Assembly: GCA_040387055.1 (NCBI GenBank)
Contig: JAZKEM010000020.1
Coordinates: 1 to 6,181 of the forward strand
Source: Stenotrophobium sp040387055
GTDB lineage: Bacteria; Pseudomonadota; Gammaproteobacteria; Nevskiales; Nevskiaceae
Length of the DNA: 6,181 bases
Reading direction: 5' to 3'
In this document: positions 1-5,100 of the stretch, piece after piece
How the letters are laid out: every line of letters starts with the position of its first letter
How positions within the stretch are numbered: position 1 is the first letter of the stretch
Made by a program: the position numbers and the translations under genes
Notes under the pieces: model-generated
What the model was told of the DNA's origin: nothing
What the model saw: only the letters and a program-made list of their open reading frames with translations
Database searches by the model: none

Positions 1-167
1 CCAAAGTGCACTTTGCTGCCAGCGAGACGCCGGAGTTTGATGGTTGGCGTTGGGTCGACTACTGGCATCCGCTGACGGAAGTGGTGGAGTTCAAGCGTGA
101 GGTTTATGACCGTGCTTTGAATGAGCTTGGGTCCTTGATTGGTGCGGCGCCGAAGCCTGCTGCGTAG
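1..167 (+). CDS. rppH: RNA pyrophosphohydrolase RppH, C-terminal part (5' end outside window)
   Basis: RppH is a Nudix hydrolase that converts the 5'-triphosphate of mRNAs to a monophosphate and so starts RNase E-dependent decay in the cytoplasm. Only the last 54 complete codons are here, read from base 3, with TAG at 165-167. The segment SETPEFDGWRWVDYWHPL followed by VVEFKREVYDRAL matches, from memory, the conserved C-terminal part of RppH/NudH (E. coli has a similar WRWVSYWYP and FKRDVYRR stretch). The Nudix box itself lies upstream of the window. The tail after this core is short (GSLIGAAPKPAA), and the stop codon falls inside the GTAG of a REP-like hairpin, so that insertion may have set the present C-terminus. 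It is convergent with rpoD and shares a terminator with it. The family call is strong although the fragment is short. Confidence 0.88.
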   Translation, partial: KVHFAASETPEFDGWRWVDYWHPLTEVVEFKREVYDRALNELGSLIGAAPKPAA

Positions 168-232
168 GGTGCGCTACGCGCACCAAAGACCTTCATCGGT
201 AGAGAAGCAGCGGTGCGCACAGCGCACCCTAC
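164..232. repeat. Pair of facing REP-like hairpins (BIME-like element)
   Basis: Two 21-nt units, 164-184 and 212-232, are reverse complements of each other at 19 of 21 positions. The two mismatches both lie in the hairpin loop. Each unit is itself a perfect 7-bp hairpin, GGTGCGC/GCGCACC, with a 3-nt loop (168-184 with loop TAC; 212-228 with loop ACA). The left unit is preceded by GTAG (164-167) and the right one followed by CTAC (229-232). A GTAG foot next to a hairpin is the known signature of REP sequences mobilised by RAYT (TnpA-REP) transposases, and head-to-head pairs are called BIMEs. The 27-nt spacer 185-211 shows nothing recognisable. Assignment to the RAYT/REP family is inferred from this architecture. 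No transposase gene is in the window. Confidence 0.8.
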
Positions 233-237
233 AAAAT

Positions 238-267
238 AAAAAAGCCCCGCATTGCGGGGCTTTTTTT
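238..267. terminator. Bidirectional Rho-independent terminator between rppH and rpoD
   Basis: GCCCCGC (244-250) and GCGGGGC (254-260) form a perfect GC-rich 7-bp stem with a 3-nt ATT loop. The stem is flanked by six As on the left (238-243) and seven Ts on the right (261-267), so each strand reads as a stem followed by a U tract. It lies between the convergent ends of rppH (plus) and rpoD (minus), 13 nt from the rpoD stop, and can end transcription from both sides. Confidence 0.93.
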
Positions 268-279
268 GAAGCGCGTTAC

Positions 280-2139
280 TTACTCGTCCAAGAAGCTACG
301 CAGATAGTTCGCGCGGCTCGGATGGCGCAGCTTACGCAGCGCTTTAGCCTCTATCTGACGAATGCGCTCACGAGTGACGTCGAACTGTTTGCCGACTTCT
401 TCCAGCGTGTGGTCGGTGTTCATGTCGATGCCGAAGCGCATGCGCAGAACCTTGGCTTCACGCGGGGTGAGGCTGGCGAGGATCTGGTGCGTGGCTTCTG
501 CGAGCGATGAAGACGTTGCTGATTCCAACGGCGAAACTGCCATGACGTCTTCGATGAAATCGCCCAAGTGTGAATCTTCATCGTCGCCAATAGGCGTTTC
601 CATCGAGATCGGTTCTTTGGCGATCTTGAGGACTTTGCGGATCTTGTCTTCCGGCATTTCCATCTTCACGGCCAACTCTTCAGGAGTTGGTTCGCGGCCC
701 ATTTCCTGCAGCATCTGACGCGAAATACGGTTGAGCTTGTTGATCGTTTCGATCATGTGCACCGGAATACGAATGGTGCGGGCTTGGTCGGCGATCGAGC
801 GCGTGATGGCCTGACGAATCCACCACGTTGCGTACGTGGAGAACTTGTAACCACGACGATATTCAAATTTGTCGACGGCCTTCATCAGGCCGATGTTGCC
901 TTCCTGAATCAAGTCGAGGAACTGCAGGCCACGGTTGGTGTACTTCTTCGCAATCGAGATCACGAGGCGAAGGTTGGCTTCCACCATTTCCTTCTTCGCG
1001 CGACGAGCCTTGGCATCGCCAACGTTCATGCGGCGATTGATGTCTTTGATTTCGTCCAGCGTCAGCAGGTTGTCGCCTTCCATCTTGCGAAGGTTGGCTT
1101 GGTACTCAAAGATTTCTTCTTTGCGGGTGTTCAGCTCGGAAGAATATTTGCGTTTGCCGCGAATCGCTTTAACGATCCAGTCTTCGCTCGTTGCGCCGCC
1201 TTCTTTGTACATGCGCAGGAATTCGTCACGTGGCATACCAGCGTCAATGACGCAGATGCGCATGATCAACTTCTCGGTGCTGCGAACCTGATCAACGCGT
1301 GCACGCAGGTTGCGCGTGATTTCGTCGACCATCTTCGGTGACAGCTTGAAGGTCATGATCAGCTCAGCAACCGCTGCGCGGGCCTGCTGAGTCTTTTTGT
1401 TGGCGCTGCCGAGTTTGCCCAACGCGTCCCAAGCCTTGTCGTACAGGCTCTGGAGGTCAGCAAATTTTTCTGCGGTCAGAACTGGATCTGGGCCAGTGTC
1501 GACAGCTTCTTCTTCATCATCGGCACCAGCAACGACATCGAGTTCAGCTTCATCGTCGTCTTCTGCCACTTCAGGTGGAGGCGGCGGAGGCGGTGCTTCT
1601 TCAGCGTTAGGATCAAAGAAGCCGGTAACAATTTCTGCGAGACGCTTCTTGCCAGCTTTATGCAGCTCGAACGACTCGAGCAGGATCGCAACGGTCTCTG
1701 GGTACTGCGCCATCGCGTACATGGCCTCGTTGAGGCCTTCTTCGATGCGCTTTGCGATGCGGATTTCGCCTTCGCGGTTGAGCAGTTCAACGCTACCCAT
1801 TTCGCGCATATACATGCGCACGGGGTCGGTGGTGCGACCAAACTGATCGTCTACCGTGGCGTTGGTGATCGCTTCTTCAGCGGCGTCTTCTTCTTCTTCA
1901 GCCGTTGCAACAACGGCGGGTTCGGCGAACAACTGCGATTCGGTATCCGGCGCTTCTTCGTGAACCGGAATACCCATCGCCTGAATCATGCTGATGATGT
2001 CTTCGATCTGCTCTGCATCTACGATTTCAGGTAGATGGTCAGCAACTTCAGCGTAAGTCAGAAATCCTTTTTCTTTGCCTTGCGCAATCAGGGCTTTGAT
2101 CTGGGATTGTTTATCAGCGACGGCAGGATTGACGGTCAT
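280..2139 (-). CDS. rpoD: Primary RNA polymerase sigma factor RpoD (sigma-70), 619 aa
   Basis: RpoD directs RNA polymerase to -10/-35 promoters of growth genes. All sigma-70 parts are present: acidic region 1.1 (about residues 1-80); region 1.2 (about 103-135, with DPVRMYMREMG); a large non-conserved region (about 136-380); region 2 (about 385-455), with Y436, W439 and W440 for -10 melting and Q443/T446 in the -10 recognition helix; region 3; and region 4 (about 545-619). The region 4 helix-turn-helix VTRERIRQIEAKALRKLRH carries R590, E591, R594 and Q595, the expected -35 contacts. Residue numbers run 6 above E. coli, which fits 619 versus 613 aa. An acidic stretch holding seven consecutive prolines (183-189) lies in the non-conserved region. 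The ATG start fits the family N-terminus; only a weak AGAG precedes it. It is the last gene of the operon, has its own likely promoter at 2196-2201, and ends 13 nt before a strong terminator. Confidence 0.98.
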   Translation of the reverse strand: MTVNPAVADKQSQIKALIAQGKEKGFLTYAEVADHLPEIVDAEQIEDIISMIQAMGIPVHEEAPDTESQLFAEPAVVATAEEEEDAAEEAITNATVDDQFGRTTDPVRMYMREMGSVELLNREGEIRIAKRIEEGLNEAMYAMAQYPETVAILLESFELHKAGKKRLAEIVTGFFDPNAEEAPPPPPPPEVAEDDDEAELDVVAGADDEEEAVDTGPDPVLTAEKFADLQSLYDKAWDALGKLGSANKKTQQARAAVAELIMTFKLSPKMVDEITRNLRARVDQVRSTEKLIMRICVIDAGMPRDEFLRMYKEGGATSEDWIVKAIRGKRKYSSELNTRKEEIFEYQANLRKMEGDNLLTLDEIKDINRRMNVGDAKARRAKKEMVEANLRLVISIAKKYTNRGLQFLDLIQEGNIGLMKAVDKFEYRRGYKFSTYATWWIRQAITRSIADQARTIRIPVHMIETINKLNRISRQMLQEMGREPTPEELAVKMEMPEDKIRKVLKIAKEPISMETPIGDDEDSHLGDFIEDVMAVSPLESATSSSLAEATHQILASLTPREAKVLRMRFGIDMNTDHTLEEVGKQFDVTRERIRQIEAKALRKLRHPSRANYLRSFLDE

Positions 2140-2160
2140 ATTCGACTGAACTCTGTAACG

Positions 2161-2182
2161 AAAAAGCGGCCAAAAATGGCCG
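2161..2182 (-). terminator. Terminator-like hairpin in the rpoD leader
   Basis: On the minus strand a perfect 6-bp stem, CGGCCA/TGGCCG, with a 4-nt T loop (2182 down to 2167) is followed by CTTTTT (2166-2161), the form of an intrinsic terminator. It lies between the rpoD -10 box and the rpoD start codon, 21 nt before the ATG. If transcription starts near 2189, the hairpin is at the 5' end of the rpoD mRNA. It might attenuate read-through from dnaG, or protect the 5' end of the message. The structure is plain in the sequence; its role is inference. Confidence 0.55.
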
Positions 2183-2195
2183 TCATGTGCTGCTA

Positions 2196-2201
2196 ATTAT
2201 A
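2196..2201 (-). promoter_or_regulatory. Probable rpoD promoter, -10 box TATAAT
   Basis: A perfect TATAAT is read on the minus strand in the dnaG-rpoD gap, 56 nt before the rpoD ATG. No good -35 box sits at 17 nt: the nearest candidate, TTGAGC (2227-2222), is 20 nt away, which is too long. The sequence just upstream, TGTG, is close to but not in the exact register of an extended -10. The expected start of transcription is around 2189, giving a leader of about 50 nt. An internal promoter ahead of rpoD is usual for this operon in other Gammaproteobacteria. Confidence 0.6.
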
Positions 2202-2235
2202 CACATTCGCCCTAAAAACCCGCTCAAAAGTTGCT

Positions 2236-2258
2236 AAGAAAGGCCCTCGTTTAGGGCC
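2236..2258 (-). terminator. Weak Rho-independent terminator after dnaG
   Basis: On the minus strand a 6-bp stem GGCCCT/AGGGCC with a 5-nt AAACG loop is followed by TTTCTT. The hairpin begins 4 nt after the dnaG stop codon. The broken U tract suggests partial termination, letting some transcripts continue into rpoD. Confidence 0.55.
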
Positions 2259-2262
2259 CATT

Positions 2263-4032
2263 TTAGGACTGCCCTTTGGTGGCTAAGTCTCTGGTAATGC
2301 TTTCAATTTCTCTGGTTTCGGCGACCGTCAGTGGGCGCAGACGGGCTTCGGCCAGCAGGTTCTGAACTCGCGCACGCAAACCCTTTTGCAGGAGGTGCGT
2401 AATCGTGTCCAAAAATTCGCGTTCCAGCGTGTTTTCATCCACGTTAACTTCTTGCTGGAGCAGTCTTTCCAAGGCCTTGGATTTTGGAGTGTCGCGCCAG
2501 AATTCAAGCAATTGTGCGGCGTGTGCATCCGGGTGTGCATGGAAGAAATCGATCATCTCGATCAAATACTCCACGCCGGGTGCGTCGCTCTGTGCGAGCA
2601 ATTCAAAATGCTCGACACGCTCGGCCAGCGCAGGGCGCTCTAGCAAAAGCTGCATCGCGCGTTTAATCGGGCGGCTTGCGCCTGTCTCGGCTTTGCCAGG
2701 GCCTGGCGATACATTCTGAGCGTAGCTCGATGGCGTTGAGCCGCCGTTCGCTAGCGGGCGATTGAGCGTTGCTTCCATGTCAGCGCGCGACAGGCGCGTG
2801 AGGCGTGAGAGCTCATCAAGAATCAGTGCGCGCAATGGGCCTTCACGTAGTTTTTCGACATGTGGTTTTGCTAGCGCAGCCAGACGTGCGCGGCCGTCCA
2901 TGCTGCCGAGATTCACTTGCTTGGCGAGTTCACCCAGCAGGAATTGCGAAAGCGAAAGTGCTTCACCAATACGTTTGCGGAATTCCTCTGCGCCAATTTC
3001 CTGCACCAGCGTGTCGGGATCGTGGCCGTCGGGCAAAAACATGAAGACGCACTCGCGGCCTTCATAAACTTCTGGCAGCGCTTGTTCCAATGCGCGCCAT
3101 GCAGCGGCGCGGCCTGCACGATCACCGTCGAAGGAGAACACGACTTTGCTGGTGGATTTGAACAGTAGATGCAGATGTTCTTGCGTGGTCGCGGTGCCGA
3201 GCGTTGCGACGGCTTCATGGATGCCGTGCTGCGCGAGCATGACGACGTCCATATAGCCTTCAACGACGATCAGATAGGGCAGCTTGGAATCTGATTGCTT
3301 GGCTTCGTAGAGGCCGAACAGATTGCGACCTTTGTGGAATAGCGGTGTTTCAGGCGAGTTCAAATACTTCGCGGGATCGTTGCCCATGGTGCGTCCACCG
3401 AAGGCAATCGTACGGCCGCGCGTGTCGCGGATCGGGAACATCACGCGATTGCGGAAGCGATCGTATACGCCACTGCCATCATCGCGTTTGATCAGCAGTC
3501 CTGCGTCTACCGCGTGTTTAGTGTCTTGGAAAAATTTGGTCAGCGCGTCCCATGATTCTGGTGCGTAACCGATGCCAAAAGTTTTGGCAGTTTCGCCGCT
3601 GACGCCGCGCTTCTTCAAGTACTCGATTGCAGGTTGATACTTGCGGAGTTGATCGCGGAAGAATCGTTCCGCAGCAGCAGAGGCATCGAGCGGGCCATCG
3701 AGTACGAGGCGATCAGTGTGGTGCCCGCCTTCACGCGGAACTTCCAAGCCAGCATTGCGTGCGAGATCTTCAATCGCTTCAACGTAGGTGAGGCGATCGA
3801 ATTCCATCAGAAATCCGATGACGTTGCCGTTCTTGCCAGAGCTGAAGTCGAAGAACATTTGCTTCGACGGATTGACGAAGAACGACGGCGATTTTTCGTG
3901 CGTGAACGGGGAGAGCCCGCGATATTCCTTGCCTGCGCGTTTTAGTTCCACGCGCGAGCTAATCACCTCGACGATATCCGTTCGTGCGAGGAGATCTTGG
4001 ATAAACGATTCAGGAATGCGACCACCGGCCAT
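2263..4032 (-). CDS. dnaG: DNA primase DnaG, 589 aa, lacking the canonical zinc ligands
   Basis: DnaG makes the RNA primers for leading- and lagging-strand DNA synthesis and docks on the replicative helicase DnaB. The N-terminal zinc-binding-type fold spans about residues 1-100. The RNA polymerase core follows, with RFRNRVMFPIRD (192-203) and FGGRTMGND (211-219). The TOPRIM part has the catalytic E258 in VVEGYMD, D302/D304 in FDGDRAGR and D338/D340 in DPDTLV. A low-complexity linker at about 423-455 leads to the C-terminal helicase-binding domain. Length is close to E. coli (581). The odd point is the zinc site: E. coli C40, H43, C61 and C64 align with S41, T44, D62 and S65, and the only cysteine in the protein is C328. 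Flanking residues stay in frame and conserved (PSFFVNPSKQ, SSGKNGN), so this is not a frameshift. No Shine-Dalgarno is visible before the ATG, consistent with low primase output. A terminator lies upstream, between it and yqeY. Confidence 0.97.
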   Translation of the reverse strand: MAGGRIPESFIQDLLARTDIVEVISSRVELKRAGKEYRGLSPFTHEKSPSFFVNPSKQMFFDFSSGKNGNVIGFLMEFDRLTYVEAIEDLARNAGLEVPREGGHHTDRLVLDGPLDASAAAERFFRDQLRKYQPAIEYLKKRGVSGETAKTFGIGYAPESWDALTKFFQDTKHAVDAGLLIKRDDGSGVYDRFRNRVMFPIRDTRGRTIAFGGRTMGNDPAKYLNSPETPLFHKGRNLFGLYEAKQSDSKLPYLIVVEGYMDVVMLAQHGIHEAVATLGTATTQEHLHLLFKSTSKVVFSFDGDRAGRAAAWRALEQALPEVYEGRECVFMFLPDGHDPDTLVQEIGAEEFRKRIGEALSLSQFLLGELAKQVNLGSMDGRARLAALAKPHVEKLREGPLRALILDELSRLTRLSRADMEATLNRPLANGGSTPSSYAQNVSPGPGKAETGASRPIKRAMQLLLERPALAERVEHFELLAQSDAPGVEYLIEMIDFFHAHPDAHAAQLLEFWRDTPKSKALERLLQQEVNVDENTLEREFLDTITHLLQKGLRARVQNLLAEARLRPLTVAETREIESITRDLATKGQS

Positions 4033-4070
4033 GCGCGGAGTTTACCGAGGTATGCGAAGGAAAGAGGAGT

Positions 4071-4098
4071 AAAACAAAATCCCCGCCGAAGCGGGGAT
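4071..4098 (-). terminator. Intra-operon Rho-independent terminator between yqeY and dnaG
   Basis: On the minus strand ATCCCCGC and GCGGGGAT form a perfect 8-bp stem capped by TTCG with a C-G closing pair, the extra-stable UUCG tetraloop. It is followed by TTTGTTTT. It starts 11 nt after the yqeY stop and ends 38 nt before the dnaG start. In E. coli a terminator ahead of dnaG keeps primase low relative to S21; this one probably plays the same part (inference by analogy). The yqeY stop itself lies in a 10-bp palindrome, TAAGCGCTTA (4103-4112). Confidence 0.88.
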
Positions 4099-4109
4099 GG
4101 GGTAAGCGC

Positions 4110-4562
4110 TTAGCCTGCCAGCTGTGCTTTGATCAGGCCCGAGAGCTTGCCCATATCGGTGCGGCCCTGTGCCTTGGGTTTGATCCATGCCATGACCTTG
4201 CCCATGTCCTTGCCCTCAACCGCGCCGGTCTCGGCAACGGCCTGCTTCACGAGGGCCACGAGCTCATCGGCCGTCAGCTGTTCGGGCAGATAAACCATCA
4301 GGATTTTGATTTCTTCGGCTTCTTTGGCTGCCAGTTCAGGGCGGCCGCCGTCGGTGTACTGCTTTTCGGAATCGCGGCGCTGCTTGATCATCTTTTCGAT
4401 GGCGGCGCTGACTACGGCGTCGGTGAGTTCGACGCTATCAACGACTTCGCGCTGCTTCATTTCAGCAGTGAGCATGCGCAAAACCGACAGGCGCAGTTTT
4501 TCTTGCGCACGCATCGCAGTTTTGACGTCTTCAAGAACGCGGGTTTTGAGGTCTTGTGACAT
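4110..4562 (-). CDS. yqeY: GatB/YqeY domain protein, 150 aa
   Basis: This small, mainly helical cytoplasmic protein belongs to the YqeY family, which resembles the tail domain of the GatB subunit of the tRNA-dependent amidotransferase. It probably binds tRNA, but its cellular role is not established. The family pattern is seen at the N-terminus (an LKTRVLEDVKTAMRAQEK stretch, then LSVLRML), in the middle (IEKMIKQRRDS and YLPEQLT) and near the C-terminus (GKDMGKVMAWIKPKAQGRTD). Length matches the usual 145-150 aa. The ATG is preceded by a weak GGA 8 nt upstream, and that GGA sits in the stem of a leader hairpin (4569-4606). Its place between rpsU and dnaG recurs in several proteobacterial groups and suggests shared transcription from the rpsU promoter. 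Confidence 0.93.
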   Translation of the reverse strand: MSQDLKTRVLEDVKTAMRAQEKLRLSVLRMLTAEMKQREVVDSVELTDAVVSAAIEKMIKQRRDSEKQYTDGGRPELAAKEAEEIKILMVYLPEQLTADELVALVKQAVAETGAVEGKDMGKVMAWIKPKAQGRTDMGKLSGLIKAQLAG

Positions 4563-4568
4563 TTTTAG

Positions 4569-4606
4569 AGTCCGTCTTGATGAGCTACAGGGAGCTGTGA
4601 CGGACT
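4569..4606 (-). promoter_or_regulatory. Stem-loop in the yqeY leader covering its weak ribosome binding site
   Basis: AGTCCGTC (4569-4576) and GACGGACT (4599-4606) are perfect 8-bp complements. Inside them AGCT (4583-4586) pairs with AGCT (4593-4596) around a 6-nt loop, so the region can fold into a two-level hairpin. In the mRNA the 3' arm holds the only Shine-Dalgarno-like triplet (GGA) before the yqeY ATG and ends 6 nt from it. There is no U tract, so it is not an intrinsic terminator. A role in limiting yqeY translation, or as an RNase processing site, is inference. Confidence 0.5.
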
Positions 4607-4617
4607 TGAAGAGCAGA

Positions 4618-4654
4618 CCGGCACAAGTTGAAATGTGCCGGCCTTATAACCGGC
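4618..4654 (-). promoter_or_regulatory. Two mutually exclusive hairpins after rpsU
   Basis: CCGGCACA (4618-4625) and TGTGCCGG (4634-4641) form a perfect 8-bp stem with an 8-nt loop. The overlapping GCCGG (4637-4641) can instead pair with CCGGC (4650-4654), giving a 5-bp stem with an 8-nt loop just after the rpsU stop. Both use 4637-4641, so only one can form at a time. The 8-bp hairpin is followed on the minus strand by TCTGCTCTT rather than a clean U tract. It may stabilise the rpsU 3' end or mark a processing site. Function is inferred. Confidence 0.5.
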
Positions 4655-4656
4655 TC

Positions 4657-4872
4657 TTAGTACAGGCGAGTACGACGGGTCGCTTCGCGAGATACTTTCT
4701 TCTGCTGACGCTTCACAGCAGCTGCGCGCTTGCGCTTCTGTTCCTGGCTTGGCTTTTCGAAGAATTCCTTCTTGCGAACGTCGGTGAGGACTCCGGCTTT
4801 TTCGCAGGTGCGCTTAAAACGGCGCAGGGCGACTTCAAACGGCTCGTTATCACGGACACGTACAGTTGGCAT
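4657..4872 (-). CDS. rpsU: Small ribosomal subunit protein bS21, 71 aa
   Basis: bS21 sits on the 30S platform near the 3' end of 16S rRNA and helps initiation on mRNAs. The full-length 71-aa protein shows the family pattern VRVRDNEPFEVALRRFKR, then CEKAGVL, then EFFEKPSQEQKRK, followed by a highly basic tail ending RTRLY. Length is the same as in E. coli. It is the first gene of the operon, with a promoter and palindrome about 55-100 nt upstream. The leader holds a small hairpin, GGGC/GCCC with an ACAC loop (4901-4912), and only a poor Shine-Dalgarno (GAG, 11 nt before the ATG). The yqeY gene follows after 94 nt. Confidence 0.98.
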   Translation of the reverse strand: MPTVRVRDNEPFEVALRRFKRTCEKAGVLTDVRKKEFFEKPSQEQKRKRAAAVKRQQKKVSREATRRTRLY

Positions 4873-4927
4873 TGTTCAAGATTCTCAGGATACAGCGAAG
4901 GGGCACACGCCCAGTAAAAGGGCCGCG

Positions 4928-4956
4928 ATTCTATGCCGTTCGCGCCTTTGGCGCAA
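4928..4956 (-). promoter_or_regulatory. Probable promoter of the rpsU-yqeY-dnaG-rpoD operon
   Basis: On the minus strand, TTGCGC (4956-4951) is followed after exactly 17 nt by TAGAAT (4933-4928). The -10 matches the sigma-70 consensus at 5 of 6 positions and the -35 at 3 of 6. Transcription would begin near 4921, giving a leader of about 49 nt before the rpsU ATG. The promoter lies wholly inside the 48-nt near-palindrome, so anything binding or melting that palindrome would affect it. Confidence 0.6.
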
Positions 4957-4963
4957 TCCGGCA

Positions 4964-4969
4964 TAGAAT
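4964..4969 (+). promoter_or_regulatory. Possible tsaD-folB promoter -10 box (TAGAAT)
   Basis: This is the mirror copy of the rpsU -10 in the right arm of the near-palindrome. No good -35 exists at 17 nt; TTCGCG (4939-4944) is at 19 nt. If used, the tsaD leader would be about 150 nt or longer, because of the gap, and would contain both hairpin repeats. Low confidence: the hexamer may exist only because of the palindrome. Confidence 0.3.
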
Positions 4970-4970
4970 C

Positions 4971-5030
4971 GCGTGTCGACGTCCCTGTCTTTGTTCCGAG
5001 GCATCCTGCCTCGGACTATTCAGTAAAGAC
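4971..5030. repeat. Structured ~60-nt repeat, copy 1 (before the assembly gap)
   Basis: This 60-nt unit begins GCGTGTCGACGTCC and shares about 80% of its bases, by eye, with the unit at 5041-5100. It contains a 9-bp perfect hairpin (arms 4995-5003 and 5007-5015, loop TCC), followed by ACTATTCA, which is also conserved in copy 2. It abuts the near-palindrome on its left and runs straight into the Ns on its right. Two stem positions differ from copy 2 with compensating changes in the other arm. Confidence 0.8.
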
Positions 5031-5040
5031 NNNNNNNNNN
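5031..5040. other. Assembly gap (10 Ns)
   Basis: Ten Ns separate two similar repeat copies. A gap flanked on both sides by the start and end of the same unit is what a collapsed tandem array produces, so the true distance and copy number are unknown. Confidence 0.97.
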
Positions 5041-5100
5041 GCGCGTCGACGTCCTTGTCTGGGTTCCGGGACATCCCTGTCCCGGACTATTCATTACAGC
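5041..5100. repeat. Structured ~60-nt repeat, copy 2 (after the assembly gap)
   Basis: This is the second copy in the same orientation, beginning GCGCGTCGACGTCC. The hairpin is 9 bp (arms 5065-5073 and 5078-5086, loop TCCC), and again is followed by ACTATTCA. Relative to copy 1, pair A4999-T5011 has become G5069-C5082 and pair G5001-C5009 has become A5071-T5080. It ends 24 nt before the tsaD start codon, in what is probably the tsaD leader. Confidence 0.8.

Larger units (their letters stand above)
4925..4972. repeat. 48-nt near-palindrome between rpsU and tsaD
   Basis: The outer arms, 4925-4938 and 4959-4972, are perfect 14-bp complements (GCGATTCTATGCCG and its reverse complement). An inner hairpin GCGCC/GGCGC (4942-4946 and 4950-4954) has a TTT loop. 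Because of the symmetry, the same TAGAAT hexamer appears on both strands, facing outward. It could be an operator for a dimeric regulator, a pair of symmetrical promoters, or a transcribed hairpin. The symmetry is seen directly; the function is not. Confidence 0.8.

Noticed and set aside
757..1341. 194-codon plus-strand frame inside rpoD
   Set aside because: It is the complement of highly conserved sigma-70 regions; the open frame follows from the codon composition of rpoD.
3818..3924. Frameshift or sequencing error explaining the missing DnaG zinc ligands
   Set aside because: The aligned spacing to E. coli is unchanged (constant offset of one residue), and conserved residues continue on both sides and between the sites. 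Four independent substitutions are needed, not an indel.
4033..4070. A dnaG promoter just upstream of its start
   Set aside because: The best fit on the minus strand (TTGTTT, 17 nt, CATACC) matches the -10 consensus at only 3 of 6 positions and overlaps the terminator U tract.
4306..4917. 203-codon plus-strand frame across yqeY, the gap and rpsU
   Set aside because: It lies antisense to two clearly conserved genes and their hairpins, and its product is low-complexity with no family features.
4971..5100. CRISPR array
   Set aside because: Only two imperfect units are present, with no regular spacers and no cas genes. The internal hairpins with compensating changes fit a structured repeat better.
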